Shown here one piece after another: positions 9,027 to 18,559 of a stretch of DNA of 64,000 nt (positions are counted from its first letter, which is position 1; every line of letters starts with the position of its first letter). The DNA lies in NCBI GenBank assembly GCA_039821555.1, contig JBCBNX010000006.1, positions 124,001-188,000 of the forward strand, in the 5' to 3' direction. This stretch comes from Bacteroidota bacterium. GTDB lineage: Bacteria > Bacteroidota > Rhodothermia > Rhodothermales > Rubricoccaceae. The notes below the pieces were generated by a model, which saw nothing but the letters and a program-made list of their open reading frames with translations, was not told the DNA's origin and searched no databases. A program made the position numbers and the translations under genes.

Positions 9027-11360
9027 TCAGCGAGTGCCGACGAGGGTGTAGCGGAGTTTGAGCCGAAACGTCCGGCCCGGGAGGGGAAAGTTGAACTGGT
9101 TCAGGACAGTGGCATCGGCCAGGTTTTGGACCTCCGCCGAGACCGTGATGCCGCTGTCGAGCCAGGCCGCCTCGGCCCCGATCGTGTGGGTGAGCGTGCG
9201 GGGGATGCGCCGCTCCTGACGACTGCTCACCTCGAACGCGTAGAAGTATTCCCCGGTGAACTGCGCCTCGTAGAAGGCCTTCGCGCGCGAGTTGCGGCCG
9301 ACGAGGCCGTTGCGGTAGACCTCGGTCTGGAGGCCGCCGAAGAGGTAGGGCAGGTTGGGGATGCGGAGGCCATAGGTCGCGCTCGGCACCGACGACCCAG
9401 GCTCCGTCTCCAGCACGTCGCGGGCGTCCAGGTAGGTCGCGTAAGCACGGGCGAAGAGCCAGTCGGTCACGTCGCTCTGGACCTCGGCTTCTAGGCCCGC
9501 GATGCGGGCAGCGCCGAGGTTGGTGTGGGTCGCCGTCCCGCCGATCCCCGCTCCGAGGCGGATGAGGTCCCGGATCGACTGCCAGAACGCCCCGACCTCC
9601 ACCTGGACGCGGCGCCCCGCGAAGGTGCGGTCGAGTTGAGCCCCAACCGTGACGTTGAGCGCGCGCTCGGGCTTGAGCGAGGGTGCGGCCTGGACGAGGA
9701 GGCCGTCGCCGAAGAGTTCGGTCGAGGACGGAAGCCGCCGTGCATGCTCCACCGCCGCCTTGGCGAGCACGCCGCCCCGGAATCGGTAGCGAAGCGCGAG
9801 GCTGCCCCCCACGTCCATCGATTGGCTCTCAACGCGCTCGGGGTTGGTCGCGGACGGGTTGAAGAGCGACGAGGGCGTGCCGCTGGCAGAGAACGCATAG
9901 CCTCGGACCCCTGTCACAGCTACGAATCGCCTGCCGAGCGGCCGCCACTCATGTGACAGCCCCACCACAGCTGCCGCTTGGTCGCCGGGAAAGTCGGCGA
10001 CGTTGCGCCCGGCATACTCGCTAGCGATTGGGTTCGAGGGCCGGAACGCTATCCAGTCGAGTACGCTCGTGACGTTGAAGGTGTGGACCGGGCTGGCCTC
10101 GTACGCGGCGGCCAAGCGGTAGCGGTAGATGGTCGTCCGGTTGTCAGAGTCCGACGGGAAGAAGCCGAGCTCGCCGCGGCCGTTGGGGCTTGGACTCGGC
10201 GTCCCGTCCCACCCATACCGGACCGCTGAGGTGTCCACCAGCACGCCGCGCGCCCAGGCTCCGATGAGCGCAGTCCTCAGGGCGAGGCGTCCGCCCATCG
10301 CCCCCTCGCGATCGCCGGTCAGGATGAGCACGCCGAGACTCGATCCTGCCTCGGCGTGCTGGATGTTGGTCTGGATGCCCTGGACCTGGCGGTTCTCAGC
10401 GATGATGGCCCCCTCGACGCCGACCTCGTCGAACCACGTTCGGCTGTTCGTCAGCGCACCGCCCACGAGCACGCGCTGGATTTGGTCGTGGTCGCGCCGC
10501 ACAACGAGGCCCGGCTGGAACGGGTTCTCCATCATGAAGTCGTTGTCTGCGCGGTCCACGTTGACCGAGGCCGCTGCCTCGAAGCCGAGTCCCAAGGGTC
10601 GTTTGCCGGTCACCGAGAGCTGCTGCTGCCCGAACGAGCCGAGTGTGTAGCCCGCGTCTAGGTAGCCCCCCTCTGGATGAATCGTGACGACGTTGATGGC
10701 CGAGCCGAGGCCATCGCCGCCGAACTGCGCGGGCACGACGCCCTTGTAGACCTCCACCCGCTCAACGAGTTGGAGTGGGATGTTGTCGAGCGTGAAGGCG
10801 TCCCCGGCAACATCGGCCGCGTTACCGTTGACGTAGATCTGGACCCGCTGGCCTTCCAGTCCGCGCACCGAGAACACGGAGGGCGACCCCAGCCCACCGG
10901 AGCGGCGCACTTGCACGCCCACCGCCCGGCTGATCGCCTCGTCTACGGTGAGCCCGCGCCCGGCCAGCTGCTGTCCATCGATGATGGTCACGGCGAAGGG
11001 GCTCTCGCGGATCTCTTCAGCTTCGGCGAAGCCTTCAATATCGACCTCGTTGAGGGCATCGGACTGCGCAGCGAGCGTGAGGTTGAGCGTGACGGTGGCG
11101 CCCGCGCGCACATGTATCGTGGTGTCGCGCGGCGTGAAGCCCACGAACGAGAACCGAAGCGTCTGCCGACCTACGGGCACCCTTCCGATCCGATACCGGC
11201 CGTCGAGGTTCGTAGCTGCACCGAGCGAAGTCCCGGCTACGACGACCGCAGCGCCTGCTAGCGCTTCGCCTGTCTCGCCATCGGTCACGATGCCAGAAAG
11301 GGTGCCGGTCTGCGCGCTCGCAGCGGTCGCAAGCAAGAGAGAGAGGACGAAGAGTCGCAT
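9027..11360 (-). CDS. TonB-dependent outer-membrane receptor
   Basis: 777 aa. A signal peptide (cleavage after ASA, about residue 16) is followed by a carboxypeptidase-regulatory-like beta domain (SGIVTDGETGEALAGAAV, about residues 23-100). Next come a plug domain (about 110-220, with VYKGVVPAQFGGDGLGSAI) and a 22-strand-type barrel ending in an alternating hydrophobic strand. It should import a metal complex or other ligand using TonB energy. The small carboxypeptidase-like domain is typical of Bacteroidota receptors. Substrate cannot be read from sequence, but the surrounding chaperone GTPases, His-rich permease and MerC-like protein argue for zinc or a zinc chelate. No TonB, ExbB or full ExbD gene is adjacent. 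Confidence 0.92.
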   Translation of the reverse strand: MRLFVLSLLLATAASAQTGTLSGIVTDGETGEALAGAAVVVAGTSLGAATNLDGRYRIGRVPVGRQTLRFSFVGFTPRDTTIHVRAGATVTLNLTLAAQSDALNEVDIEGFAEAEEIRESPFAVTIIDGQQLAGRGLTVDEAISRAVGVQVRRSGGLGSPSVFSVRGLEGQRVQIYVNGNAADVAGDAFTLDNIPLQLVERVEVYKGVVPAQFGGDGLGSAINVVTIHPEGGYLDAGYTLGSFGQQQLSVTGKRPLGLGFEAAASVNVDRADNDFMMENPFQPGLVVRRDHDQIQRVLVGGALTNSRTWFDEVGVEGAIIAENRQVQGIQTNIQHAEAGSSLGVLILTGDREGAMGGRLALRTALIGAWARGVLVDTSAVRYGWDGTPSPSPNGRGELGFFPSDSDNRTTIYRYRLAAAYEASPVHTFNVTSVLDWIAFRPSNPIASEYAGRNVADFPGDQAAAVVGLSHEWRPLGRRFVAVTGVRGYAFSASGTPSSLFNPSATNPERVESQSMDVGGSLALRYRFRGGVLAKAAVEHARRLPSSTELFGDGLLVQAAPSLKPERALNVTVGAQLDRTFAGRRVQVEVGAFWQSIRDLIRLGAGIGGTATHTNLGAARIAGLEAEVQSDVTDWLFARAYATYLDARDVLETEPGSSVPSATYGLRIPNLPYLFGGLQTEVYRNGLVGRNSRAKAFYEAQFTGEYFYAFEVSSRQERRIPRTLTHTIGAEAAWLDSGITVSAEVQNLADATVLNQFNFPLPGRTFRLKLRYTLVGTR

Positions 11361-11410
11361 GGGTCTGCAGGAAACAGGACAGAGCGCCTAGATTGGCCCG
11401 TCAAGGTGCT

Positions 11411-12652
11411 TCAGGGCGCAGAAAGTCGTTTGGCCGCGGCGCGCGCGCCTGCGATGTTGCGAGCCGTTGGTCCGAGTTCGAGTTCGGCGAGCGCACCAGT
11501 CGCATAGAGGCCCGAGGCCCATGCCAGGGATGCGTCCACGCGCGGAAATCCGCACGGCGCAATGGGCAGCCCTTCGCGTTCCACCGCGGCATCCAGCCAG
11601 GCACCACCGGGGCGTCCCGCTGCGAAGCCCGTCGCCAGCACGACGCGGTCCACGGTGCAGGTCGATGAACCTGCCGATCGCTCAGTGACCGCCTGGCGGG
11701 TGGCTCGTCGGCGGGAATCAGTGTGACTGGTGCGGGCCGGTTCGGCGTGCCGCAGGTCGAGGCGAATCGCCCCCTGCGCGTCGAGTCTTGCCGCCTCGAT
11801 ATCGGCCGTCACGCGTTGGACCCCATGGCGGTCGGCGGCCCAACGAAACGAGCGCAGCACATCGGGGGGCGCCGAGCCACGGTGCCGTGCGGCGTCGATA
11901 GTAGCGCGGCGTCGGGCTGGGCACACCTCCGCCCGGAAGCGGGTCATACGCTTCGGTCCGAGCCAGCCGGGGTCTGCGTCGAGTTGCGCCACGCGCGGCG
12001 CATGCCGGGCCACCAAGACGGTCGGCCCGCGTTGCGCCAGCGCGACGGCTGCCTGCATTGCCGAGATGCCGCCTCCTACTACGGTCACGCGCTCCGTTTC
12101 GGAGACGGCACCCCGACAAAAATCAAGATCAAATAGGTGGTCCACGCGCGCACCTTGCTCTTGCAAGTCCAGCGCCCATCCTGGCCAGCACAGCTGCTCG
12201 CTTGTTCCGAGGGCAAGCACGACGCGCCTCGCGTCAAGCGCGCCGTCTTCCGTCTCAACACGCCAGCCCTCGTTCAACCGCTGCAAGCCCGTCGCGCGCC
12301 CCTCAACACGGAGCGTGTCCAGGGCATGTGCCTCCACGACGGCTGCTACATACGCCTGGAACAGTGCGTAGGAAGGGCGGCGGAAGGGCGGCGCAAAGCG
12401 CGCCACGCCCGAAGCCTCCGGCGACTTCGCGAAGCGCTTGAGGCCAAACGGATCAAGTCCGAGATGATGAACGAAGGACGACCGGAGGAAGGCCATCCCC
12501 GTGTTGGTCGTCTGGTGGTCCCAGACGGCAAGCGGTGCGGGGTGCGGATCGAGCACCCGGACTCGCTCGCGTGGCCAGCCAAGGCGGGCTGTGAGCGCAA
12601 GCGAGAGGTGGGTGCCGTGGACGCCGCCCCCGACAATGAGCCAGTCGAGCAC
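11411..12652 (-). CDS. FAD/NAD(P)-binding oxidoreductase
   Basis: 413 aa if started at the GTG at 12652, which places the FAD-binding LIVGGGVHGTHLSLAL at the very N-terminus as usual. A longer in-frame extension to 12775 lacks family-like sequence. A second dinucleotide motif, VTVVGGGISAMQAAVAL, lies near the middle, and VLATGFAAGRPGG is near the C-terminus. The two-Rossmann layout resembles flavin monooxygenases and FAD/NAD(P)-binding proteins of the SidA/NAD_binding_9 kind. It may modify a metallophore or reduce a ligand for the adjacent receptor, but substrate is unknown. It precedes the receptor gene by 50 bp on the same strand. Confidence 0.75.
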   Translation of the reverse strand: MLDWLIVGGGVHGTHLSLALTARLGWPRERVRVLDPHPAPLAVWDHQTTNTGMAFLRSSFVHHLGLDPFGLKRFAKSPEASGVARFAPPFRRPSYALFQAYVAAVVEAHALDTLRVEGRATGLQRLNEGWRVETEDGALDARRVVLALGTSEQLCWPGWALDLQEQGARVDHLFDLDFCRGAVSETERVTVVGGGISAMQAAVALAQRGPTVLVARHAPRVAQLDADPGWLGPKRMTRFRAEVCPARRRATIDAARHRGSAPPDVLRSFRWAADRHGVQRVTADIEAARLDAQGAIRLDLRHAEPARTSHTDSRRRATRQAVTERSAGSSTCTVDRVVLATGFAAGRPGGAWLDAAVEREGLPIAPCGFPRVDASLAWASGLYATGALAELELGPTARNIAGARAAAKRLSAP

Positions 12653-12863
12653 GGGCGGGCAAGCTGTAGACCATAAGGTGCCCCTTCCGGCTGCTTGTGC
12701 GGTGAGCACGAAGTGCGGAGAGGCAGTGTGCGCGCCACTACGCCACCTGCTATGCAGCAGACTGCAGCAATGCAACGGGGAGGCGCGCTAGCTGACGTGG
12801 CCCCAGCCCGTTCCTAGGCGTCTGTGCGAGCGCCCGGGTCGGGTCAGGAGGTACGTCGGCGGA

Positions 12864-13229
12864 TCAGCCTACCTGCGGGGGACCTCGCTCCCCTGGAACA
12901 ACAACGTCGGCCTCGGTCGCCGGGGCTTCGGGAACGGGCACGGATTGCTCCAGCCCGATAACTATAGCGTAGAAGGGCTGCGTAGTTGCCTCGGCGCCAT
13001 GCACCTTCTGGAGGTAGGCGCAGTCCAAGCATGAACCACGGTGCTCAGCGACGCTCGCGTCTATGATATTTGGACCGTGATCATGCGGGCAGTGGTGGAG
13101 CGCGGCATGCGTGGCCCCGCCATGCCCCTCTAGCCCGTGGCTCGCCCAGTGCACAGCCGGTGCCAGCGTGCCGCCCAGCAGGACAACTGCTAAGAGCACC
13201 GACGCAAACAAGGGACGATGGTGATTCAT
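12864..13229 (-). CDS. Small secreted Cys/His-rich protein heading the metal locus
   Basis: 121 aa from ATG 13229. A signal-like hydrophobic stretch spans residues 8-26. The mature part is rich in candidate metal ligands: His27, 31, 36, 41, 45, 46, 49, 51 and 63, with Cys47 in HHCPHDH and a CLDC pair (Cys67, Cys70). It recalls DUF2946-like small proteins, but I do not claim that family. It is the first gene of the minus-strand cluster, about 210 bp before the FAD protein start. A periplasmic metal-binding or sensing role is inferred from ligand content and position. Confidence 0.65.
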   Translation of the reverse strand: MNHHRPLFASVLLAVVLLGGTLAPAVHWASHGLEGHGGATHAALHHCPHDHGPNIIDASVAEHRGSCLDCAYLQKVHGAEATTQPFYAIVIGLEQSVPVPEAPATEADVVVPGERGPPQVG

Positions 13230-13347
13230 GCCCGAAGATATAGCGTCCGCGCCGTCGCTAGGCAAGTGGGGCGCGATGTTTTGTGTGAAGGAGCCGTCCC
13301 GGCTGGCACCGGTCGATTAACGACGGCCCCCCTAGGTTCTTCGGCGG

Positions 13348-14037
13348 CTAGCGGGAGCCTGCTCCTCGGTAGTTTTCGATCGGTCGGACCTGCATGTAGA
13401 CCGGGATCGGCGGCTGGTCAGCAAGCCAGACGGGAGCCGGACGCCGCTCGTTGCGACGAGTGGGTAGGCTGGCGATGCGGTCCAACACGGAAAACCCCTC
13501 CATCAATTCGCCGAAGACGGTATGGAGCCCGTCCAGGGAGGACGCATCGCCTTGGACAATGTAGAACTGGCTTCCCGACGAGCGTCGACGTGGGTCCTGC
13601 CCGTCGCCAGGCCGGGCGGCGGCAAGGATGCCACGCCGGTGGGTGAGGTCGTCGCGGATCTCCGAGGCGATGGTATAACCTGGGCCGCCTTGGCCGTCGT
13701 TGGTGAGGTTCTGATCCTTCGAGTTGGGGTCGCCTCCCTGGATGAGGAAGCCGTCTACAACACGGTGGAAGGTCGTCCCGTCGTAAAACCGCTGCTGCAC
13801 GAGCCGCTTGAAGTTGTCCCGATGGCCCGGCGTCTCGTCGAAGAGCCGGACCACCAGTCGTCCATATTCGGTGCGGATCTCGTAGTAGTTCGTGCGCGGC
13901 AGGTTCGGATCTTGCGACGCCGCGGGGTTATCGTCAGCGACAGTGCTGCCCCCGCCACAGCCGAGCAGAAGTCCGGCGAGGACGAGCAGGACCAGCGTGG
14001 CCGGTGCAAATCGGGGGCGGCAGGCAGAGACGAGCAC
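13348..14037 (-). CDS. Cyclophilin-type peptidyl-prolyl isomerase lipoprotein
   Basis: 229 aa from GTG 14037; a TTG at 14070 is a longer alternative. The N-terminus is a lipoprotein signal with LLLGC (Cys near residue 27). The catalytic domain has the cyclophilin blocks NFKRLVQQRFYDGTTFHRVV, GFLIQGGDP, GSQFYIV and LDGLHTVFGEL, including the conserved Arg of FHRV and the Phe/Gln pair. It should isomerise X-Pro bonds of exported proteins in the periplasm or at the outer membrane. It is transcribed away from the tRNA region and ends about 120 bp before the metal locus begins, with no sign of shared regulation. Confidence 0.88.
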   Translation of the reverse strand: MLVSACRPRFAPATLVLLVLAGLLLGCGGGSTVADDNPAASQDPNLPRTNYYEIRTEYGRLVVRLFDETPGHRDNFKRLVQQRFYDGTTFHRVVDGFLIQGGDPNSKDQNLTNDGQGGPGYTIASEIRDDLTHRRGILAAARPGDGQDPRRRSSGSQFYIVQGDASSLDGLHTVFGELMEGFSVLDRIASLPTRRNERRPAPVWLADQPPIPVYMQVRPIENYRGAGSR

Positions 14038-14121
14038 GAACGGCGGAGGTGTGGGGGACAGGTTGCCCAAAATACGAGGCGGGTGCGCCGTGGATTCCTC
14101 GATGCCTACGACCGGACCGAC

Positions 14122-14724
14122 TCAGGCCGCGCACCGCCGAGTCTCTGCTCGGAGCATGTCACGGTGGCGAGCAAGGACTGAGGACACGTCGTCGGCAAGA
14201 AGGCGCGATGGTGCTTGGTCGGGTTGGCCACTCGCCAGCGTTTGCAGCCGGTCGACCTGCTCGTCGAGGGCTGTGAGGAGATGAGTGACGGCCGCGCCCC
14301 AGGAGAGCGGCGAGGGTGCCGGGCTGGCCTGTGCAGGCGGAGGCGTAGGACGGCGCCAAAGCCAAAGACGGGGACGCTCCACCCGATCGGACTGGTAGGG
14401 CGGCGCGCTGGGCTGCGTGTCCGCGTCGACGAGGCAGCGCCCCGAGGCTTCCAGTACAGCGTCGAGTGCAGAGTTGAGCGCGTGCAACTCTGAAGCCATG
14501 GCATCGAGGCGCTCGTGCTGTGCGAGCGAGAGCGCCGCCGTGCGGGCTGTCGCCGTGTGGTGGAGCACATCTCGCAGGCCGCAGCGCTCGGCAGCTACGA
14601 CCGCCTGAAAAGCCGACGGGGAGCCGTGGTCGCGCGCATCACCAGCAAGGGCTAGCAGGCGCGAGGTTACGCCGGTCTGAGCGTCAACGGCTGCAGCGAC
14701 AAGTGACGGGGTGGGAGTTCCCAT
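14122..14724 (-). CDS. Hypothetical alpha-helical protein
   Basis: 200 aa from ATG 14724. No signal peptide or membrane helix is evident. The sequence is Ala/Leu/His-rich and predicted mostly helical, with two helical halves (about residues 10-95 and 140-200) joined by a Pro-rich linker containing RRPTPPPAQASPAPS. No family is recognised. It lies upstream of and co-directional with the cyclophilin gene. In-frame starts further upstream (to 14844) exist, so the N-terminus is uncertain. Codon-level composition is like that of its neighbours, which supports a real gene. Confidence 0.5.
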   Translation of the reverse strand: MGTPTPSLVAAAVDAQTGVTSRLLALAGDARDHGSPSAFQAVVAAERCGLRDVLHHTATARTAALSLAQHERLDAMASELHALNSALDAVLEASGRCLVDADTQPSAPPYQSDRVERPRLWLWRRPTPPPAQASPAPSPLSWGAAVTHLLTALDEQVDRLQTLASGQPDQAPSRLLADDVSSVLARHRDMLRAETRRCAA

Positions 14725-14998
14725 GCGTGTGCGGGATTGACAGCGGTAAGGTGGTGGCGCCGTGTCTCCTGCGTAGGTGGGTAAAATATTGGTTCCGCGA
14801 GACATAAGGCGGATTTGATCTCGCTCCGAAAACGACGCTCTCACCCTGCGCCGCTCCGGTGGTTCCGCGCCTCGTCCACGGCTTCACGGAACTGTCATCT
14901 GGCCGAAGGCAATCGTCGAGGCTTCACGCGGCAGCCATGGCGTCTTCGCACAAGAATGAAGGCGCCAACACCCGTGTTCGTCGATATCTTTCGAAACC

Positions 14999-15071
14999 GG
15001 GCCGTTAGCTCAACGGTTAGAGCATCCGACTCATAATCGGCAGGTTGCGGGTTCAAATCCCGCACGGCCCA
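14999..15071 (+). tRNA. tRNA with CAU anticodon, probably tRNA-Ile2 (or elongator Met)
   Basis: A full cloverleaf is visible. The acceptor arms GGGCCGT (14999-15005) and ACGGCCC (15064-15070) pair exactly, the D stem is GCTC/GAGC, and the T arm is GCGGG-TTCAAAT-CCCGC. The anticodon loop CTCATAA carries CAT at 15032-15034, and the discriminator is A15071. No CCA is encoded. The first and last acceptor pairs resemble Ile2 tRNAs, whose C34 is converted to lysidine by TilS. Elongator Met shares the same loop, so the amino acid is not certain. It is not the initiator, because it lacks three G:C pairs at the anticodon stem base. Confidence 0.93.
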
Positions 15072-15110
15072 CTACCCCTCCAAGAGGCACTCCGAAAGGG
15101 AAACGCTTCC

Positions 15111-15148
15111 AATAAAAAACGCCCGGCTCCGATCAGAGCAGGGCGTTT
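15111..15148 (-). terminator. Intrinsic terminator of the 15170-15397 gene
   Basis: The arms AAACGCCC (15117-15124) and GGGCGTTT (15141-15148) with an inner GCTC/GAGC form a hairpin. On the minus strand it is followed by a T run across 15119-15114. It terminates the small membrane-protein gene and may also back-stop the convergent tRNA. Confidence 0.85.
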
Positions 15149-15169
15149 GGGTTGGCTACCGGGCATGCG

Positions 15170-15397
15170 TTAGAAGACGCGGCGACGCGCAGGCGTGCGT
15201 GCGCGCATGCGAGGCGCGGGGGCCCGGTCTAGCGCGTGGCGAGGTGCCGTCGGAAGCACAGGACGCGGTTGGCGTGGAGTCGGCGGCGGCGGCGGGTCGT
15301 CTGACTGGGACGGCCCACCCTGGTTGAGCACCGTCCACGCGTACATGCCAAGCGCCATCGGCATTATGCCGAAGAAGAGGACGAGGAGTCCGAACAT
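15170..15397 (-). CDS. Small single-span membrane protein
   Basis: 75 aa. Residues 2-24 form one transmembrane helix ([20 protein letters not shown]), followed by a Pro-rich run and a basic C-terminus rich in Arg. The topology suggests an inner-membrane anchor with a cytoplasmic basic tail. The intrinsic terminator directly downstream, and a start about 250 bp from the divergent purM start, support a real gene despite its length. Function unknown. Confidence 0.6.
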   Translation of the reverse strand: MFGLLVLFFGIMPMALGMYAWTVLNQGGPSQSDDPPPPPTPRQPRPVLPTAPRHALDRAPAPRMRARTPARRRVF

Positions 15398-15649
15398 GGC
15401 TGTGGTGGTTGTGGTGTGCGGGAGGAGAAGATAGGCGGTGCAAGCGACTGGCGGTGGAGAGATTTTCGTACCCGGAGGCACAGAAAAGCCCTTTTGGTCG
15501 GCACTGCACGATTCAGACGGCTGGTCCCGGAGGCCACAGGCCCCAACGCGGGGGTCGGACACTGCCACCCACCTGTATCTTGCCCAGGCAACAGTCAAGC
15601 AACGTGCCGGACCGGCGCTCTGGTCCGCGAGCCCCATCATTTTCTCCTC

Positions 15650-16645
15650 ATGACCACCTACCGTGACGCCGGGGTCGACATCGACGCGGGCGACGAAACC
15701 GTCCGAAGAATCAAGCCGCTCGTGCGCCAGACCTTCACACCGGGCGTATTGACCGACATCGGCGCGTTCGGCGGCTTTTTCTCGCTCGACCCGTCTGCCT
15801 ATCGGGAGCCCGTGCTGGTTTCCTCGGTGGACGGGGTCGGAACGAAACTGAAGGTAGCGTTTCGTACCGGGCGCCACAGCACCGTCGGGCAGGACCTCGT
15901 CAACCACTGCGTCAATGACATCGCCGTCTGCGGCGCCCGCCCGCTGTTCTTCCTCGACTACTTCTCCGTTGGCAGGCTCGACCCTGCCGTGGCGGAGCAG
16001 ATCGTGTCGGGTTTCGCCACGGCGTGCAAGGAGAACGGCTGCGCGCTCATCGGCGGCGAAACGGCGGAAATGCCGGACCTCTACCGCGAAGGGGAATATG
16101 ACCTCGCAGGGTGCATCGTTGGCGTGGTCGAGCGGAGCCAGATCGTGAACGGCGAGGCCATCCAGGAGGGCGACGTGCTGCTCGGCCTGCCCTCGACGGG
16201 CCTGCACACCAACGGCTACTCGCTCGCGCGCAAGGTGCTCTTCGGTAAGTACGACGTGCACGACGCGCCCGAGGCGCTCGGCGGCGACACCGTCGGCGCG
16301 GCGCTGCTGCGGGTGCACCGCTCCTACCTGCGCGCCTGCCAGGCACTCATCGACGCGGACGCGGTGAGCGGGCTCGCGCACGTGACGGGCGGCGGCCTCG
16401 AAGGCAACACCCGCCGCATCCTCCCGGACGGGCGTACGCTCGATGTGGACTGGGCCGCGTGGGAGCGCCCCGCGCTCTTCCGGCTCATCCAAGACCTCGG
16501 CGGCGTGCCCGAGGACGACATGCGGCGGACGTTCAACTGCGGCCTCGGCCTCGTGGCCGTCGTGCCGGAAGCCAAGCTCTCCGCCGCGCGACGCGTGCTG
16601 GAGACGCTGGGCGAGCAGCCCGTCGTGATCGGCACCGTACGATAG
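15650..16645 (+). CDS. purM: Phosphoribosylformylglycinamidine cyclo-ligase
   Basis: 331 aa, a little under the usual 345. It catalyses ATP-dependent closure of FGAM to AIR, the fifth step of purine synthesis, in the cytoplasm. Family blocks are clear: [14 protein letters not shown] at the N-terminus, [10 protein letters not shown], the [20 protein letters not shown] segment, GGETAEMP, the [16 protein letters not shown] segment and VTGGGLEGN. The ATG follows a TTTTCTCCTC leader without a Shine-Dalgarno sequence; in-frame sequence further upstream does not look like PurM. It stands alone with no other pur genes in the window and is convergent with the Omp85-type gene. Confidence 0.96.
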   Translation: MTTYRDAGVDIDAGDETVRRIKPLVRQTFTPGVLTDIGAFGGFFSLDPSAYREPVLVSSVDGVGTKLKVAFRTGRHSTVGQDLVNHCVNDIAVCGARPLFFLDYFSVGRLDPAVAEQIVSGFATACKENGCALIGGETAEMPDLYREGEYDLAGCIVGVVERSQIVNGEAIQEGDVLLGLPSTGLHTNGYSLARKVLFGKYDVHDAPEALGGDTVGAALLRVHRSYLRACQALIDADAVSGLAHVTGGGLEGNTRRILPDGRTLDVDWAAWERPALFRLIQDLGGVPEDDMRRTFNCGLGLVAVVPEAKLSAARRVLETLGEQPVVIGTVR

Positions 16646-16663
16646 CCCAGCTAGGCAACGAGG

Positions 16664-18484
16664 CTACAGGCCAACCACGAGCCCGGCGTGGACCTTGCCC
16701 TGCGTGGCTCCGTCCTCGGGGTTGAGCGCGTACGAGAACGTGAGCAAGCCGAGCGGCGTGCGCTGCTGGATCCCAAACCCAAACCCGGGCTCGATGCCAC
16801 GCTGCGCCTCGATGCGCGTCGGGTCATCGGGGTTGGTCATCGCGGGCCGCCCGACGATTTCCGGCGTGGCGACGTAGCCGACGTCGGTAAAGACGAACGC
16901 AAACGAGGTGCGGTCGAGCTGGTAGCGGTACTCGAAGACGGCGCGGGCGACGACGTTGCCGAAGAACCGCTCTTCGTCATAGCCGCGCAGCGAGCGCGCC
17001 CCGCCGTAGCGGAACAGTTCGGCCGTGTCGTAGACGTCGCTCAGCAGCACCGCGATGTCGCCGCCTGTGACGAAGACCTGCCGGGCAAACGTCGGGACAA
17101 ACACACGGGCGTCAGCCACCAGGCGCTGCTGCGGGAGGCTCGTCGCGAACGCCTGGGCGACAGAGTCCGAAGCTCCGGGGAAGCGCCGTGTCTTGCGACC
17201 CTGCTCAATGATCGCCTCCACGACGAGGCCGCGCCGCGGGTTCACCGCACGGTCGATGCGGCGATAGCGTAGCCCGATGCCGGCGAACGTCGCGTCAGCA
17301 GCGGGCACGAGGGGCAGGCCGTCGAGCCCGAGCCGTCGCCCAGCGGGGCCCGGGTCGGTGTTCTCCCGCGTGAACGCGCCAAAGACGCTCAGGCCGGGCG
17401 CGAATTGGTAGCCGATCTCCAGCCCATAGCGCTGCCGTGCAAACGTCGAGTCTTGCCCGCGTCCCTCAAACGACGCCTCGATGCGCAGCGGGAGGCCCGC
17501 CACAAACGGATCGGCCGCGCGCACATCGACCGACGAGACGAGGCCGGGGTTGCGCACCAGTCGGAGGCTGAAGAGCCGCCCCCCGCCGAAGACGTTCACG
17601 AGTTGCAGGAGCCCGTTGCCGACGAACTGACCGGACTCGCCGGGGACCGTCGGAGGCAGGTAGCCGAGGATGAGGTCGAACGTGCCAGGCGGGCGCTCCT
17701 CGACCGGGATGCGGAGCGTGGCGGCGTTCGGTGAGGCTGGGTCCGCGAGGACGAGGTAGGGGGCACCGACTGCTTCGTAGAGGTCCGTCGCTTCGAGGCG
17801 CTCGCGGATCGCAGCGGGGTCGTACGACTGGAGCGGTGCGCCAGGGCGGAGGTCGGCGATGCGGGCGGCAAAGCGGCCGGAGGTGCGCGCCCGCGCAACT
17901 GCGGTGTCCTGCGGCACAGCCTCTACGGCCGCGAGACGCAGCGTGCGGCCCTCGTCGACGCGCACGGTGACGGCGAGCGAGGGCACCCCCGCGCTGTCGG
18001 TCACGATGGTCGTCTCGACGCGTGCCTGCGCAAGCGGGTAGCCCGCCCGTTCGTAGGCGGTCAGCAGCCCGTCGAGGTCGCGCTCCAACTGGGCGGCGTC
18101 GAAAACGGTGCCGGGGCGCATCGTGAAGTCGACACGTGCGCGGTTCTCGTCGAGCGCGGTGACGCCGACGAAGTCGAGGCGGCCCACATCGACGCGAGGC
18201 CCGCGTGTGGCGTAGAGCGTGCCGATGTCCTTGTCCACGAGCGCCGAGTCGACGCGGGCGAGGTAGTAGCCCCCGCGTTGCAGGTGACGCAGCGCCCGCA
18301 CAGCCACCGAGTCGAGTGGCAGCGACCGCGGCGGGGTCCAGGCGACCGCGCTGCCATCGGCGACGAGCGACCACGACGTTGAGGTTTGGCGCGTCGTGTC
18401 TGCCGAGGTTTCCTGCGCGCGTACCGGCGCCGTCGCCAGCAGCGAGAGGCTCAGCACGGTGAGCGAGAGGGCGAGGGAACGCAC
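16664..18484 (-). CDS. Omp85/BamA-family outer-membrane protein
   Basis: 606 aa from GTG 18484, which directly starts an ideal signal peptide ending PVRAQ. Longer in-frame starts (for example the ATG at 18556) would add a very basic N-region and overlap the divergent gene. At least two POTRA-like repeats occupy about residues 100-260 (VDVGRLDFVG..., LRLAAVEAVPQ...). A 16-strand Omp85 barrel follows with the RYGGARSLRGYDEERFFGN loop, equivalent to the conserved VRGY/F motif. It is shorter than BamA with five POTRAs and may be a TamA/TPS-like or dedicated insertase or exporter. It is convergent with purM, 18 bp apart. Confidence 0.85.
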   Translation of the reverse strand: MRSLALSLTVLSLSLLATAPVRAQETSADTTRQTSTSWSLVADGSAVAWTPPRSLPLDSVAVRALRHLQRGGYYLARVDSALVDKDIGTLYATRGPRVDVGRLDFVGVTALDENRARVDFTMRPGTVFDAAQLERDLDGLLTAYERAGYPLAQARVETTIVTDSAGVPSLAVTVRVDEGRTLRLAAVEAVPQDTAVARARTSGRFAARIADLRPGAPLQSYDPAAIRERLEATDLYEAVGAPYLVLADPASPNAATLRIPVEERPPGTFDLILGYLPPTVPGESGQFVGNGLLQLVNVFGGGRLFSLRLVRNPGLVSSVDVRAADPFVAGLPLRIEASFEGRGQDSTFARQRYGLEIGYQFAPGLSVFGAFTRENTDPGPAGRRLGLDGLPLVPAADATFAGIGLRYRRIDRAVNPRRGLVVEAIIEQGRKTRRFPGASDSVAQAFATSLPQQRLVADARVFVPTFARQVFVTGGDIAVLLSDVYDTAELFRYGGARSLRGYDEERFFGNVVARAVFEYRYQLDRTSFAFVFTDVGYVATPEIVGRPAMTNPDDPTRIEAQRGIEPGFGFGIQQRTPLGLLTFSYALNPEDGATQGKVHAGLVVGL

Positions 18485-18559
18485 ATCGTGAGCTGGACTA
18501 GGGCGGGCGTATCTTGCCCGCGCCCGCCTCCACCGTCGCTGTTTGCTGTGCTTCATTTT

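Noticed and set aside
11361..11410. Cobalamin or other riboswitch before the TonB receptor gene
   Set aside because: The gap is only 50 bp and has no recognisable riboswitch core.
13230..13347. Zur, Fur or other metal-regulator box upstream of the metal locus
   Set aside because: I looked for an AT-rich inverted repeat before the first gene and saw none convincing, so none is listed.
15170..16492. 440-codon minus-strand frame including the small membrane protein
   Set aside because: Everything upstream of 15397 is antisense to purM; only the last 75 codons look like a real protein.
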